Notes: generated from the sequence alone by a model not told the origin. A stretch of 64,000 bases of DNA from Lunularia cruciata (GCA_948567375.1 OX419756.1:69330333-69394332), one strand, 5' to 3'. Positions 31,650 to 43,202 are shown, numbered from the stretch's first letter. Numbers and translations: made by a program.

Positions 31650-32660
31650 TGAAATAAGAAGTAGTGATCGAGTGTTTGCCATGTTTGTATAGATCATGGA
31701 GCTGTAATTATAGGATTTGATGCAAGGAATGAAGGAGATGTTGAACAAGTTATGGGAGATCAAGATGACCATAGAGGCATTGCAAAGTCAAATATGTACT
31801 GTTAAGAACAATCAAGCAACTAATCTAAGGGTAGAGTTTGGAGGAGAACCATCCCAAAACCTAGTATTAGAGGTTGAAGTACCTAGAGAGTCACTTCACA
31901 CCAATCCCAATCAACAACAAAGCCATATTGTTACAAAATGAAGAAGATGTGCAACATATCAAGCCTTGTAGTGTATAGTGATACATGGGAGTGTTGGAAA
32001 ACTAGATTTCAAAAATGAATTCATACTTTTGATTATTCACAATTGAGATCATCAACCATTATGTAGGCATGTTTTCATCTGGGTATTTGATTGATAAAGC
32101 ATCCACATGGTATGATGCTTGAAATGATCAAGGTTGGCAGAAGGAAGAGAGATCAATTAGATGGCAATGCAAGAAGGGTTGCTAAAGAATTTCCAATCTA
32201 TGAATTTAATGACTATGGGAGTTGAAATAGAAGAATAATATACAAGAGTACTAGAGGTATTTCTTGATCTATAGGTTGTGATAACTGATATGAGTTCAGC
32301 AAAAGCTTTTGACAGTTTCAAATGGGTGCTAAAAGAGAAAATTTGCCATGAGGTAATGGTACAAAATCCTTGCACTATTTTTGAAGCCATTGCTTGCAAT
32401 CAAAGAATAGCAAGGGTGCTTGGAGGAGGTGAAGGAGTAGTCCCGAGTCAACACTATTGGGTTGAAACAATGCACTTTGGAGGTCTAGTTCTTATACATT
32501 AAGAAACATTTGGTTTCAGGACCAAGGAAAATAGGACGGGTCAAAGAAAGGAGAGATGGAGTCCCACAAGAGGAAGGGGCTTGAGCAAAACAATGATGTT
32601 GTTACAATTCTGGCCAAGTTGGGCATGTAGCCATCTATTTTCATGCTCATCTTCTTAGAT
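31650..32660 (+). pseudogene. gag remnant (element C)
   Basis: The frame at 31717-31941 gives a helical N-terminal segment (MKEMLNKLWEIKMTIEALQSQ), common at the start of chromovirus gag. The capsid-like part lies around 32000-32300 in broken frames. The frame at 32278-32502 reads HEVMVQNPCTIFEAIACNQRI, equivalent to the block before the zinc knuckle. A damaged knuckle (CYNSGQVGHVAI) is readable near 32590-32635 with Cys residues lost. Nothing here is translatable as a whole. Confidence 0.7.
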
Positions 32661-32849
32661 GCCCTTGGCCTCCATAGAGGTTACCTTTGAACAACATGGA
32701 GAAAAATCAAGGAGGATGTTGAAATCACATCAAAAAACAAATATTGCTAGTAATTATACCTCATTGCCTTATTGGCTTGATGGAGAAGAGTAAAAGTGGG
32801 AGAAAGAAGAGGAAAAGTGTTCAAAGTTGAAGGATGGTAAAAACACAAC

Positions 32850-33200
32850 TGATTGTCATAAATGGAGTTCTAAAAAACAATCAAATGAGAGTATTGATGG
32901 ACCCTAGAGCATTAGAGAATTCTTGTCTTGCTCTACTATAATAAGGTTGGGGATGGAACTAAAGAAGGATGAGAATGAAGAAGTAAAGTTATCTAATGGC
33001 TTGACATAAAGGATTGAGCCTTTATTTAGAAAGGTAACACACATTGTACATGAGTATCAAGAAGCAATTGAGTGACAAATGATATGGTTAGCTTGTTATG
33101 ATATAATCTTAGGTATGCCATGGATGGAACATTACAACTCTACAGTTGATTGAAGAAAGAAAGTAGTGAGAACTAGCCAATGGAAGATCTTTGGAGTTAA
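32850..33200 (+). pseudogene. Protease remnant (element C)
   Basis: In broken frames it matches the family 2 protease: VLMDPRALEN at about 32891-32920 corresponds to VLIDPGAAKN at 6429, and MIWLACYDIILGMPWMEHYN corresponds to the ILGM block. The Pro in the active-site position is shared with the other family 2 copies. Stops at several points. Confidence 0.75.
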
Positions 33201-33439
33201 AGAAAGATAACAAAGGTAAGAATTTTCTCTTTATATCATTGGGACAATGTCTATTGGAAAGACAAATAGATGTTTCATGGGTCTAATAAGAGAAGTCCAA
33301 AATGTGCAACTCAATTGATAGAATCATGGGAAATTGAACGATGTGCTAAATGAATTTCAAGATATCTTTTAGAATGATTTACACTAGAGATTACTACCAA
33401 AAAGGAGACTAGATCATAAAATTGAGATATGTTTGGCAT

Positions 33440-33760
33440 ATACATCTCCTTATAAGCCCCATATCTACTTTCACCTCAAGAATGTAAGGCACAAATTGAG
33501 GATATGTTGGAGAAAAGATCTATCCAACCCAACATGTCACTATATAAGTCTCCTATCTTGTTTGTGAAGAAGAAGGATGGGATAATGCATATGTGAATTG
33601 AATTTTGAGGAGTAAATCAACAAATAGTGAAGAAAAAATTCCCATTACTTTTGCATAGATGACCTGTTCAATCAACTCAACAAAGCCAAGCACTTCATCA
33701 AAACTTGATCTATGGAGCGGTTACAACCAAATTTGGATTGTAGAGGGAAAGGCAACTGTG
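33440..33760 (+). pseudogene. Reverse transcriptase start (element C)
   Basis: Sequence for [13 protein letters not shown] and then a damaged GVNQQIVKKKFPLL is followed by text matching FIKT-LDLWSGYNQI near 33700-33750. It ends abruptly around 33755-33760, before the catalytic LDD motif. Confidence 0.75.
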
Positions 33761-34214
33761 TAGGAAAAATGAAGGATAGGAAGACCCCATCAAGCCGTAC
33801 AAGGGAGAGACAAAAAAGGTAACATGGGGCTAAGCCCTAGACGGATCCAAAGAAGAACAAGTACAAAGATCCTTCACCCAACAATTCAAAACTAAAGACC
33901 ATATAACATTTGAATGTCACCACCAACTAAGCAAGGAGCCTCCCCAAGGACCATTGATGTCCCACTAAAGAGTTCTTGCATGAGTTTAGTGAATGTACCC
34001 ACTAAAGATTGTTGGCCAAGGAGCCCTTGCTATAAAATTGAGTGTTGGCCAAGTAATTTCACTTATGATCAAATTTCTAGTGAGTAAATCCAATAGCAAA
34101 GAGCAAACTTAGATTCATTGGAATTAGGACTTCTTTGGGTTAGTGGTCTTCATAACTATCAAAATGGTGAGAGTTCAAAGAGCAATGAGCAGTGAGAAGT
34201 ACCCCAACAATTAT
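33760..34214 (+). other. Filler block replacing RNase H and integrase in element C
   Basis: About 80 bp of unknown origin (33760-33840) followed by the second unit of the 376-bp repeat (33841-34214). At 34215 the family 2 sequence resumes in the last codons after the chromodomain (FEQQL-like), then the purine tract and 3' LTR. Confidence 0.75.
33841..34214 (+). repeat. 376-bp direct repeat, unit 2
   Basis: Near-identical to 27825-28200, about 6 kb upstream and in the same orientation, differing by a few substitutions and a 3-bp gap (cctcca/cctcc region). Confidence 0.92.
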
Positions 34215-34273
34215 GAAATCTTTTGAGCAACAACTTTGAAATGAAGATGTTATGTCTTGAAAGGGGAGAGGTT

Positions 34274-34449
34274 TGTAATACCAATAACTACACATATTAT
34301 CTAGAGGTAGAAATGAGCTTGGTAATGTCAGAAAGGATGTTTTATATGATGGACTAAGTAGATCAGATAAAGGTATCACCAAAAGAATAAATTCACTAAT
34401 AGAGTAAGACCCAAAAACAGAAAAGAATTCTTTCCTATGGAAGCAAAAG
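34274..34449 (+). repeat. 5' part of element C 3' LTR
   Basis: TGTAATACCAATAAC follows the purine-rich gaaaggggagaggtt. The LTR is interrupted after aaaag (34445-34449) by element B and resumes after the second aaaag at 40042. Confidence 0.88.
34445..34449. repeat. Target-site duplication AAAAG, left of B
   Basis: aaaag is repeated at 40037-40041 just after the CA end of element B. Confidence 0.85.
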
Positions 34450-34858
34450 TGTAACAATATGGAGTTTAGCGACGAAGTTAGTCGGGTTTACAAAGTAGAG
34501 AATAAGACAAAATAGCATAGAATATTCTAGAAGCATCTAAGAAGCTTCTTGGGAAGCTTCCCAACTAGTTAACTTGCGCCCTAAGCAGGTAGCTTCTAGA
34601 AGCTTCTAACTAGTTTAGCTTGCACGCCAAGTAGACGGCTTCTAGAGGGAAGCTTCTTGAGAAGCTTCCTGGTTAACTTGGCTTGCACTCCAAGAAAGTG
34701 GCTCAAGGAAGCTTCTTGAGAAGCTTCAAGGGTCTTGTATGCTACCTATAAATACCAAAGCCGAAGCTCATGCTAGGCATTCGGAGTTTTCACTCATTCA
34801 AATATCCCAATGTGAGTTTCCATTCTCCTATTTCTCTCCTTGGTTTTGGTCTTTTACA
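34450..34858 (+). repeat. 5' LTR of element B
   Basis: 409 bp, TGTAACAATATGG to TCTTTTACA. Compared with LTR A it has only one TTCTAGAAGCTTC block where A has a longer, duplicated version. Confidence 0.95.
34525..34754 (+). promoter_or_regulatory. Heat-shock-element-like array and TATA box, 5' LTR of B
   Basis: A perfect three-module site TTCtaGAAgcTTC at 34594-34606, flanked by GAAGCTTC pairs up to 34727, and TATAAATA at 34747-34754. As this is the 5' LTR it would be the promoter of the element. Heat responsiveness is inferred from module spacing only. Confidence 0.6.
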
Positions 34859-34859
34859 T

Positions 34860-34871
34860 TGGTATTAGAGC
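34860..34871 (+). other. Primer-binding site of element B
   Basis: TGGTATTAGAGC one base after the LTR; one mismatch from the initiator Met tRNA complement TGGTATCAGAGC. Confidence 0.88.
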
Positions 34872-35131
34872 AAGAATGGGATGGATGGAATTTATGGACC
34901 ACCAAATCCACTTCCGCCAAACCATTGGGACTTTTGTGTCCAGATATTACCAAAGCATCGTTTCACACAATTCATCACCTCACGCTTTGGGCAGGATTTT
35001 CTACATATGATCACCGTGTTAGAGGAACCCTTGATACTTCCAGTTGTAACTTATGGAGAATGGTGGAAATGTTATATCTATGTGTTAATCAATTAGATAA
35101 ATTGAGGGTAGTGGAATAGAGTAGTAGTAAT

Positions 35132-35954
35132 GGCGGCAATACCGGATGTTATCCTTGCAATGCAAAAACAAATCAAGCATCTTACTCGATTGTTGGATGA
35201 ATGAGACCAGCAACGACAAGAATAGATAGACAGAGCGCTAGTTCGAGATATAGAAGATTGCATTTGATTTCCGAAACGCAAGAATCTTCCAAGCACAATG
35301 GAGAATTTTTTGTTTGACTACGAACGTTACTTTGAAGCCACTAATCTTCAAGACGAGCGGAAACAAATTCTCTTGGCTTCTAGCGAATTGGATGGCGCGG
35401 CAAAACTTTGGTGGCGATTCCGAGTAGAAAGAGCTGAACGACAAATTGTTATACCTATTTTGACATGGGAAAAATTCAAGGATGCAATACTTGGTCAATT
35501 TTAAACTATAAATACCACCCCAGTCGCATGAGATAAATTGGCGGAGTTGAGGCAGATTGGTTCAGTGAGAAGCTACATCACACAATTTCAGAACATCATC
35601 ATGCAAATTCCAGATATCCAAGAAGGTGAAGTTCTAGATAGATTTGTGCAAGGATTGAAGTCACGAACCAAATTGGAGGTGACCATGCGAGAGCCACAAA
35701 ACGTAGAAGAAGCCATGCAATTGGCCGAGCGTTTTGATTCCTTGGTTGCGACAACTTGGTCTCAACCTTCACCTACACAAAGCCTACCAGTACCACGAGT
35801 GGAAGAACCGGTACCAATGGAGATTGATGCTATCCAACGAAGACCACTTGGCACAGTAGATAAAGAGGGATTACGACAAAATAGAGGTTGCTTTTATTGT
35901 CGCCAAGTTGGACATCGCATTGCTGAGTGTCCACTTAGGAATGGGCGACCTTGA
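35132..35954 (+). pseudogene. gag (element B)
   Basis: N-terminal gag is readable from ATGGCGGCAATACCGG (35131) with an early stop near 35202. The frame at 35298-35504 covers the capsid-like core (WWRFRVE, LTWEKFKDAILGQF), ending in a stop. The frame at 35538-35954 continues with LRQIGSVRSYITQFQNIIMQ, a linker, and an intact zinc knuckle CFYCRQVGHRIAEC near residues 117-130, then a TGA. Gag would bind and package element RNA. At least two stops prevent full-length product. Confidence 0.88.
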
Positions 35955-36040
35955 CAAGTTGCCCAGATGGAGTTTGTGGAACAGAATGATCAGGGAAACA
36001 AAGAATCCCGGTAGGAGATTTTGAGCCGCCTACTGGGAGA

Positions 36041-36394
36041 TTGATTAGTTCTAATAGGATTGAAGGCTTGACGTATGCAAGTTTGCTTCACTTGCAAGGT
36101 ACAATATCTAATCGGGGTTGTAGGATTTTGGTTGATTCTGGAAGTTCAAAGAATTGCATGTCTATGCAAGTAGCAAAGGAATTGGGTATTCCTATCAAGC
36201 CAGTGTTTGGAAGTAGGTTGATGATGGCGGATGGTAGAAAGGGTTCTGCATTCCACACCTCACATCCTATTACCTTCAAGATTGGGAAGGAGTATTTGGA
36301 GTGTATGAGGTTTGTTGTGGCACCTCTACACTATGATATCATTCTGGGTCTACCTTGGCTTGAACGTCATAAGGTTCAATTTGATTGGACCTGA
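36041..36394 (+). pseudogene. Aspartic protease (element B)
   Basis: An uninterrupted protease-length frame: ILVDSGSSKNCMS holds the D-S-G active site, and the ILGLPWLERHKVQFDW block closes the domain. A TGA at 36392-36394 sits where A has CGA. Within the polyprotein the frame is cut on both sides, so it is a domain relic even though the domain itself is whole. Confidence 0.88.
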
Positions 36395-36478
36395 CGACAA
36401 ATTCAAGTACAACACCAAGGTAGAAATTTCCGATTAGGTTGTCTAGCACCTCTCAGTAAGACGCCTAAGAATAGTCGG

Positions 36479-36658
36479 TCCCAAGATGGAAAGTTTGTCG
36501 AGAAGGTAGCCATAGAGCAAATTTGGAAGGGAGATGAGTCCCAAGATGGGAAGTTTGCCAAGAAGGCAACCATGGAGCAAGCTTGGAAGAGAGATGGGTC
36601 CTTGGAAGGGAAGTTTGTTAATGAAGCGGCCATAGAGCAAGCTTTGGAGGAAGATAAG
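36479..36658 (+). repeat. Three tandem 60-bp repeats, element B
   Basis: Units at 36479, 36539 and 36599, encoding degenerate 20-residue repeats, as at 789-968. Confidence 0.85.
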
Positions 36659-36749
36659 TCTATATTCGCGATGTGAATCAAGCCGATTGCACAAGAACAA
36701 TCTGAGGAGGGCCAAGAGCCTCATCAAGCAATGGTTGATCGGATAGTTC

Positions 36750-38090
36750 AGGAGTTTGCAGATGTGTTTCCGGATGATCTGCCATAGGGATTACCATCTA
36801 ATCGAGGTTTGCCCTTCAAGATCAAGTTATTGCCAAGGAGTACTCCAGTGAGTAGACCAATCTATCGGCTCTCACCAAAGGAGTTGGAAGAGTTGCGAAC
36901 AACACTTACAAAGTTGTTGGAGAAGGATTTCATACAACATAGAACTTCTCCTTGGGGAGCACTGGTACTATTTGTTCCAAAGAAGGATGGAAGACCTTGT
37001 TTCTGTATTGATTACCGTGGACTCAATAAGCAAACCGTGAAGAATGCATATCTCTTGCCTTGGATCGATGACTTGCTTGATCAACTAAGTGGAGCACGCT
37101 ACTTTTCCAAGCTGGATCTTTGTAGCGGCTATTAGCAAATTCCTATTGAAGGAGAGGACGTGCAAGAGACTGCTTTTTGCACAAGGTATGGAAATTTTGA
37201 GTGGAGAGTTCTACCTTTTGGACTCACTAATGCTTCAGCAATCTTCATGGATCAAATGCATCGAGTGTTGGAGGGACTATTGGATTGGTCCGTGGTAGTG
37301 CTCTTAGATGATATCTTAATCTATAGCAAGATAGAGGCAGAACACATGAATCATGTGCAAGAAGTCCTAAGACGACTATGACAGTGGAAAATTTATTGCA
37401 AGAAGTCAAAGTGTGCTTTTTGGCAGAAGGAGGTTACCTTCTTGGGTCATAAGATCTCATCAAAGGGGATCAAGATAGAAAAAGAGAAGATCAAGGCCAT
37501 TATTGATTGGCCTACCCCGAAGGATGCTACATAAGTACGAGCATTCAATGGATTGGCCAGTTTTTATCGATGGTTCATCCACTATTATGCTCACGTGGCT
37601 GCACCACTGACTGACCTCTTGGGAAAGAACTTGAGCTTCCGGTGGACCACCAAGTATGAAGAAGCATTCCAGAAATTAAAGCATATGGTGTCTTCAAGAC
37701 CTATTCTTCAACCATATGATCCTCAACTACCTTGTGTGGTTGATTTTGATGCTTCTAACTTTGCAATTGGAGTTGTGTTGCAACAAGAATTTCCAGATGG
37801 ACTAAATCCTATTGCCTTTGTGTCTCGCTGACTAAATACAACTGAAAGAAATTACTCTGCTTGAGATCCGGAACAACTTGCAATGGTATATGCCACCAAG
37901 GTATGGAGGCATTATCTCTTGGGGAAACAAGTGATCATGCGAATTGATCACAAGCCATTGTTGTAGACCTTACACTTGGAGCACATGAAGACTCGGCATC
38001 ACCGATGGGAAGAGCAACTCCAATTGTTTGACATCAAACTTGAGTACAAATCAGGTCGGTTCCATGTCATCACTGATGCTCTATCACGAT
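36750..38090 (+). pseudogene. Reverse transcriptase and RNase H (element B)
   Basis: The frame at 36809-37135 holds [35 protein letters not shown] and [10 protein letters not shown], stopped by TAG at 37133. The frame at 37160-37381 carries [18 protein letters not shown] and the intact catalytic [10 protein letters not shown]. RNase H starts at 37553-37831 (VVDFDASNFAIGVVLQQ) and ends with LSR at about 38090 with further stops. Most catalytic residues are preserved. Confidence 0.9.
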
Positions 38091-38098
38091 GACTTGAT

Positions 38099-39040
38099 TT
38101 GAAGGATCTTCCTCTCATCACGGCAGCAATTACAATGGTGTCCATTGACCCTAAGATACATAATGAGTTTCAATCAGCTCTACAACAAGATCCCTTCTTC
38201 CAAATGGTACACAGTTGTCTGAGAGCATGCAACAAGGAGTATAACACCTTCTCCTTTAAGGAAGGCCTTTTATTCCATGCAGACCAGATCTATGTTCCAG
38301 CCAGAGGTGATCTTCGACTTGTGCGCCTTCAAGAAGCCCATGATTTACCAATAGCTGGTCACATGGGAGTGGACAAGACCTTGGGCACCCTCCAACGCCA
38401 ATGGTGGTGGCCTAACATGACACGAGATATTTGAGACTTTGTCCGATCATGTGAGAGTTGCCAACGGAACAAGGCTAGCAACCAGAAGCCGAGTGGACTC
38501 TTTCAACCACTCATCATTCCATCCGCTTGTTGGGAACATGTGAGCTTGGATCTAATCACAGCCTTGCCAAAGATAAAACAAGGACACACTGCAATTGTGG
38601 TGTTTGTGGATAAGCTTAGTAAGCAAATTCACTTGGCACCAACCTGTGATACCGTGGATGCTCTAACCTTAGCGCAAATCTACTTTGACAATGTCTTCAA
38701 GCATCATGGGATGCCACGTGTACTCATTTCCAACCGTGATCCTCAATTTACCAGGAAGTTTTGGCAAGCACTCTTCCAGATACTCGACACCAAGCTTACT
38801 TTGTCCACGGCCTATCATCCTCAAACTGATGGACAAACTGAACGTGCAAATTGTACATTGGAGGATATGTTGCGGGCCTTTGTCAATGTCCACTATACCA
38901 ACTGGGATGAATGTCTTGCAGTTGCAAAATTTACCTACAACAATTCCAAACAGGCAAGCACTAGATTTTCTCCCTTCTTTCTCAATTTTGGCCAAGATCC
39001 GCTTGTTCCAGATTCTCTTCTTGCTCCCCCTCCCTCTTAG
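38099..39040 (+). pseudogene. Integrase (element B)
   Basis: The zinc-binding region (IAGHMGVDKTLG, CESCQRNK) is at 38340-38480 with a TGA after TRDI near 38434. The core at 38540-39040 shows LDLITALPK (first Asp), LISNRDPQF where the second catalytic Asp is replaced by Asn, and GQTERAN with the Glu intact. A TAG at 39038-39040 ends the frame after LLAPPPS. So A has lost the Glu and B the middle Asp: independent inactivation of the same active site. Confidence 0.9.
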
Positions 39041-39183
39041 GTTCCTCATACTTCCACATTCTTGACCACTATATCCCAATCTCTCCAACAAGCCAAGTCT
39101 CACCTCCTTGTTGCTCAAAATCGCCAAAACAATATGCGGACCACCATTGTTGTGATCTCACCTTTGAAGTTGGCGATAAAGTC

Positions 39184-39705
39184 ATGCTATCCTCTAGTAA
39201 CCTCCCTCTCCCACTTGATACCCAAGTTCATAAACTTGCTCCTAATTGGATAGGACCCTTTGATATCACCCTCATTATCTCTCATGTTGCTTTTCGACTT
39301 GCCTTGCCTTATCACATGCATATCCATCATGTCTTTCATGTTTCTAAGTTGAAACCCTTTGTTCCTAACCCCTCTTCCTTTTCCTCTCAAGTCCAGCCTC
39401 CTCCTCTGCTTGTCCCTATCCATGATCATGAGGAGTACAAAGTTGATCGTATCCTTGCGCGTTGTCATATTCAACAAGGCCGTAGCCAACATACGGAGTA
39501 CAAGGTCCTTTGGAAAGGGTATCCCCTTCATGATGCCACATGGGAACCTCTTTCCCACCTCCAAAATGCACAGATGGCCATCAAGGAATTCAAAGCTTCA
39601 CTGGCAACGAGGACGTCACCAACTAGCAACGGGGGAACATGTAACAATATGGAGTTTAGCGATGAAGTTAGTCGGGCTTACAAAGTAGAGAATAAGACAA
39701 AATAG
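39184..39705 (+). pseudogene. Integrase C-terminus and chromodomain (element B)
   Basis: Reads MLSSSNLPLPLDTQV, NWIGPFDITLII, then the chromodomain EYKVDRILARCHI, EYKVLWKGYPLHDATWEPL and LQNAQMAIKEFKASL, and runs into the 3' LTR. A one-base loss near 39128 (ccaaaacaat) puts it out of frame with the upstream part. Confidence 0.9.
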
Positions 39706-40036
39706 CCTAGAATATTCTAGAAGCATCTAAGAAGCTTCCCAACTAGTTAACTTGCGCCTTAAGTAGGTAGCTTCTAGAAGCTTCTAACTAGCTTAGCTTG
39801 CACGCCAAGTAGGCAACTTCTAGAAGGAAGCTTCTTGAGAAGCTTCTTGGTTAACTTGGCTTGCACTCCAAGAAAGTGGCTCAAGGAAGCTTCTTGAGAA
39901 GCTTCAAGAGTCTTGTATGCTACCTATAAATACCAAAGCCAAAGCTCATGCTAGGCATTCGGAGTTTTCCCTCATTCAAGTGTCCCAATGTGAGTTTCCA
40001 TTCTCCTATTTCTCTCCTCGGTTTTGGTCTTTTACA
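39640..40036 (+). repeat. 3' LTR of element B
   Basis: 397 bp, preceded by the purine tract gggggaaca and followed by AAAAG (40037-40041). Contains TTCtaGAAgcTTC at 39772-39784 and TATAAATA at 39925-39932. It has a small deletion near 39735 compared with the 5' LTR. Confidence 0.95.
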
Positions 40037-40041
40037 AAAAG

Positions 40042-40398
40042 GCTGGCCTTTCCCTCTACACCCCCCACTATTTTTCTTGTTGAGAGCTTTCCAATGTTAC
40101 CTCACCTATGTGATTCTAAACTTCATACAATAAGATTCTCTAAAGAATCCCTCCAAACCAGCTAGATAGGACAAGGATCAACATGTCATCCATCCATAAG
40201 ACTAATCTAAGGGTAGACCTTGTTAACATGTCACCAATCTATATATCTGATCCAAGGTTTAGGTTTGTTTGAGTGGATACTCTTTGTTATATAATAAAGA
40301 GAAGGTGCTCCTTTGGGGTATCCGAATATTGAGTGTAAAGCTTTGTACTTCTTCTCTTGTGTTCCTCTTAGAGGTTCTCTTATCCTCAGAATATTACA
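40042..40398 (+). repeat. 3' part of element C 3' LTR
   Basis: GGCTGGCCTTTCCC to GAATATTACA, continuing 34274-34449. Counterpart of 4387-4743. Confidence 0.88.
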
Positions 40399-41211
40399 GT
40401 TGGAGTACAACTTTGCCTCCAATGCATAGAAATTACACTCCAACTCCCTTATTTTGTTTGGTGACTCTGAGTTAGGACCAACTTCTAAACATGCTTGATG
40501 GTCTTCCATGTTCTCTGTTCAACAATTATGAGGATCCACATCCTCTTTGCTGTTGGGCTTCTTGAACAGAATTTATTTATATATTGACCTCCTATTACAC
40601 TTGTACACAAAGGATCTATTCCCAATCCTATTGCGCCTTGACTATCTTGGTTAACTCTACAATTCAATGTTTGGCCTCCACTTGAATTTTTGATTGGCCA
40701 ACTCTGTTTGTGAGGCTGGAAGTCATACTACAATCACTTCCTTGTTCATGGCAATCTCCTCATTCTAGGAACACATCTATTCCTTTTGCACCTTCATGAA
40801 GTCCACAAATGCTTAATCACACTAGTCAACTGCTATCTCATCACATTGATTTTGGCTTTTGCCATTTGCAATTTAATTTTGTGCCTCTCCCAACATTCCT
40901 TCTTGTCTTTCTTCCACTAGTTCCCAATAGTAGACTAGTGGACACACTCCTTTTTTTTGTAATTCCTTCTCCTTGGTCTTGAGTTTCTTCTTCCAACTTG
41001 TAGACCTTCTATCTTGTGGTAATCATAACATGTTCCTCCAATGATGTCATCTCTTCATGAGCTTGAATTGTCTACTCTTGAGCTTCTTATAATCTATTTT
41101 TGGACTTTGCCTTCTCATATTTAGCATTGTATCATTTGGTGAAGAAACTCCACCATTGTCTTCACATCATTCATGTTGGGATGAAGCTTGTTATAGAATG
41201 GAAGAATCTCT
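40399..41211 (-). other. Degenerate spacer, copy 2 of 4744-5562
   Basis: Same content as in copy 1: broken minus-strand frames with no recognised domain. Confidence 0.4.
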
Positions 41212-41975
41212 CTATAATCTTTTGAGGATATGAGACCTAAAGAGAAACACAAAAGAAGAAACACACAATTTTACACTCAACCTCCAATGTTGCAATGGAA
41301 CACCTTGACTGTATTATATAACAAAGTGGACTCATCTAAAGGAAGCTCCACCCTTGGATCATATAGATGGATTGGTGACTTGCAAGCTCTGCCCTTAGAT
41401 TGGTTGCATGCATGGGTGACGTGTTGGTTTTGATCCTATCTGGTTGGTCAAACCGTCTTTGATTGGAGGGAATGTTTAATAAATCTTCATGTAAGAATCT
41501 CTAAATGGCATGGGCAAGGTACCATTGGAAAGCTCTTTGTGAGACAAACTTTGGGGGAGAGAAGGCTAGTCTATCTTCCATAAGTGTGGGGAGAGGGGAG
41601 GGGAGGGGGCACACATTTTCAAAGCCTAATTCATCCATTTAGGCCTTCCAAATTGGCTCCAAAGTTTTAAGGCTATTTTTAGCTCTTGCTTTATTAGAAG
41701 AAGTCCTCTTTTGGTGATACCTCTATTTGAACTACCTACCTCATCATGCATAACATCCTTCTAGATGTTATCAAGTCAATTTCTACCTCTAGATAATATA
41801 TCTAGCTTTTGGTATTACAAATTCAAGTTACTTTTGGCTCTTGCATTATTAGTAAAAGTACTCTTTTGGTGAAACCTCTATCTAATCTACCTATTCTATC
41901 ATACATAACATCCTCCTAGATGTTACTAAGCCAATTTTTTAACTTTAGATGATAATTCTAGCTATTGGTATTACA
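41212..41975 (-). repeat. Inverted family 2 LTR, copy 2
   Basis: Ends GCTATTGGTATTACA at 41975; counterpart of 5563-6328, again facing away from the adjoining family 2 coding region. Confidence 0.75.
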
Positions 41976-42029
41976 CTCTCCTATCACTTTGAGGGTGTGC
42001 TCCAACTTGTGCATAATCCATCATGACAA

Positions 42030-42481
42030 TTGATTGTAGTGAATGGTGTCCTAGAAGGAAATCAAGTGCAAGTGTTAATAGATCCAGGAGCCACAAAGAA
42101 TTTCCTGTCTCGCTCTATTGCAATAAGATTGAGAATGGATCTAGAGAGAGATGAGAGTGAAGAAGTAGAGTTACCTAACAGACAAACAGAGAGGATTGAA
42201 TCATTACCATGCGGATAACACTCTCTATAGGAAAATATCAAGAAGTAATTGAGTGGCAAGTGATACAATTAGCTCGGTATGATGCAATCTTAGGTATGCC
42301 ATTGATGAAGCATTACAACCCTATGGTAGATTGGAGGAAGAAAGTAGTGAGAACCTACCAATGGTTGATCATTGTGGTTAAAGAAAAATCACATAGGCAA
42401 GAATTGCCTCTCTATGTCATAGGAATAACAACTATCTGTAAGACTGATAGGTGTTTCATGGGTCTAATAAGAGAAGTCTAG
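42030..42481 (+). pseudogene. Aspartic protease fragment (family 2, copy 2)
   Basis: VLIDPGATKNFLS carries the D-P-G variant. A one-base loss in the CCC run near 42208 splits the domain between frames 42030-42218 and 42209-42481; the latter holds YDAILGMPLMKHYNPMVDW. In copy 1 the same domain is in one frame. Confidence 0.85.
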
Positions 42482-42699
42482 AGTGCACAACTCGAGGGAC
42501 AAATTCTTGAAAATTTGAAGGATATCGTAATAGAGTTTCAAGATGTCTTTCCTGATGATCTACCCTCAAGATTACCACCAAAAAGGAGAGTAGATCATAA
42601 AAATGAGACACTCTCGGGGAAGACACCTCCCTATAAGGCTCCATATTGCCTCTCACCTCATGAGTTGAAGGAGTGAAAGAATCAAATTGAGGATATGCT

Positions 42700-43200
42700 G
42701 TAGAAAGGGTTCAGCCAACCCAGCATATCACCATATGGGGCTCCGGTCTTGTTTGTGAAGAAGAAAGATGGTACAATGCGCATGTGCATTGACTATCAGG
42801 GTCTCAATCAGCAAACAATGAAGAACAAACACCCCTTACCTTGCATGGATGATCTATTTGATCAACTCAATGGAGCAAGACACTTCACCAAACTAGATTT
42901 GCAAGCGGTTACAATCAAATCTGAATTGCAGAGGAGGATGTGTACAAGACTGCCTTTAGAACCAGGTATGGCCACTTTGAGTATCTTGTGATGCCTTTTG
43001 GTCTCACCAATGCACCTGCCACTTTCATGATTCTAATTAATGATATATTTTGTCCATATTTGTATAAGTTTGTCATTTTGTCTTCTTGGATGACATCTTA
43101 GTATAAAGTAGGACAATGATGGAACACAAACAACATTTAGTAGGACAATGATGAAACACAAACAACATCTACGAGAAGTCCTCCAAATTTTAAGACAAAA
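42700..43200 (+). pseudogene. Reverse transcriptase fragment (family 2, copy 2)
   Basis: [19 protein letters not shown] and FTKLDL are in the frame 42749-42991, followed by a frame change relative to SGYNQI. The [11 protein letters not shown] block and FLDDILV are readable near 42990-43102, so the catalytic Asp pair survives here, unlike copy 1. The 32-bp tandem duplication is also present (about 43106-43171). Confidence 0.85.
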
Positions 43201-43202
43201 TT

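Larger units (their letters stand above)
34450..40036 (+). mobile_element. Element B: full-length family 1 chromovirus
   Basis: 5587 bp with both LTRs, primer site, gag, protease, RT, RNase H, integrase, chromodomain, purine tract and 5-bp target duplications. Nested in the 3' LTR of element C. It is the copy 2 homologue of element A. It is the most complete family 1 copy in the window but has stops in gag, RT, RNase H and integrase. Confidence 0.96.
30496..40398 (+). mobile_element. Element C: family 2 chromovirus split by element B
   Basis: A 5' LTR (30496-31078), primer-like site, gag, protease and the start of RT are followed by an unrelated block (about 33760-34214). Then come 59 bp of the element's 3' end and a 3' LTR that is itself split by B (34274-34449 and 40042-40398). 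The flanks attgg (30491-30495) and gttgg (40399-40403) agree at four of five bases, a plausible eroded target duplication. RNase H, integrase and chromodomain are missing. Confidence 0.85.

Noticed and set aside
27825..34214. The 376-bp repeats as an LTR pair bounding a 6-kb element
   Set aside because: Ends are not TG...CA, no target duplication is visible, and the interior contains the 5' end of element C with its own LTR.
30496..34273. Element C as a gag-only nonautonomous family
   Set aside because: Protease and the start of RT are present and RT is cut off abruptly, so it is a damaged autonomous-type copy.
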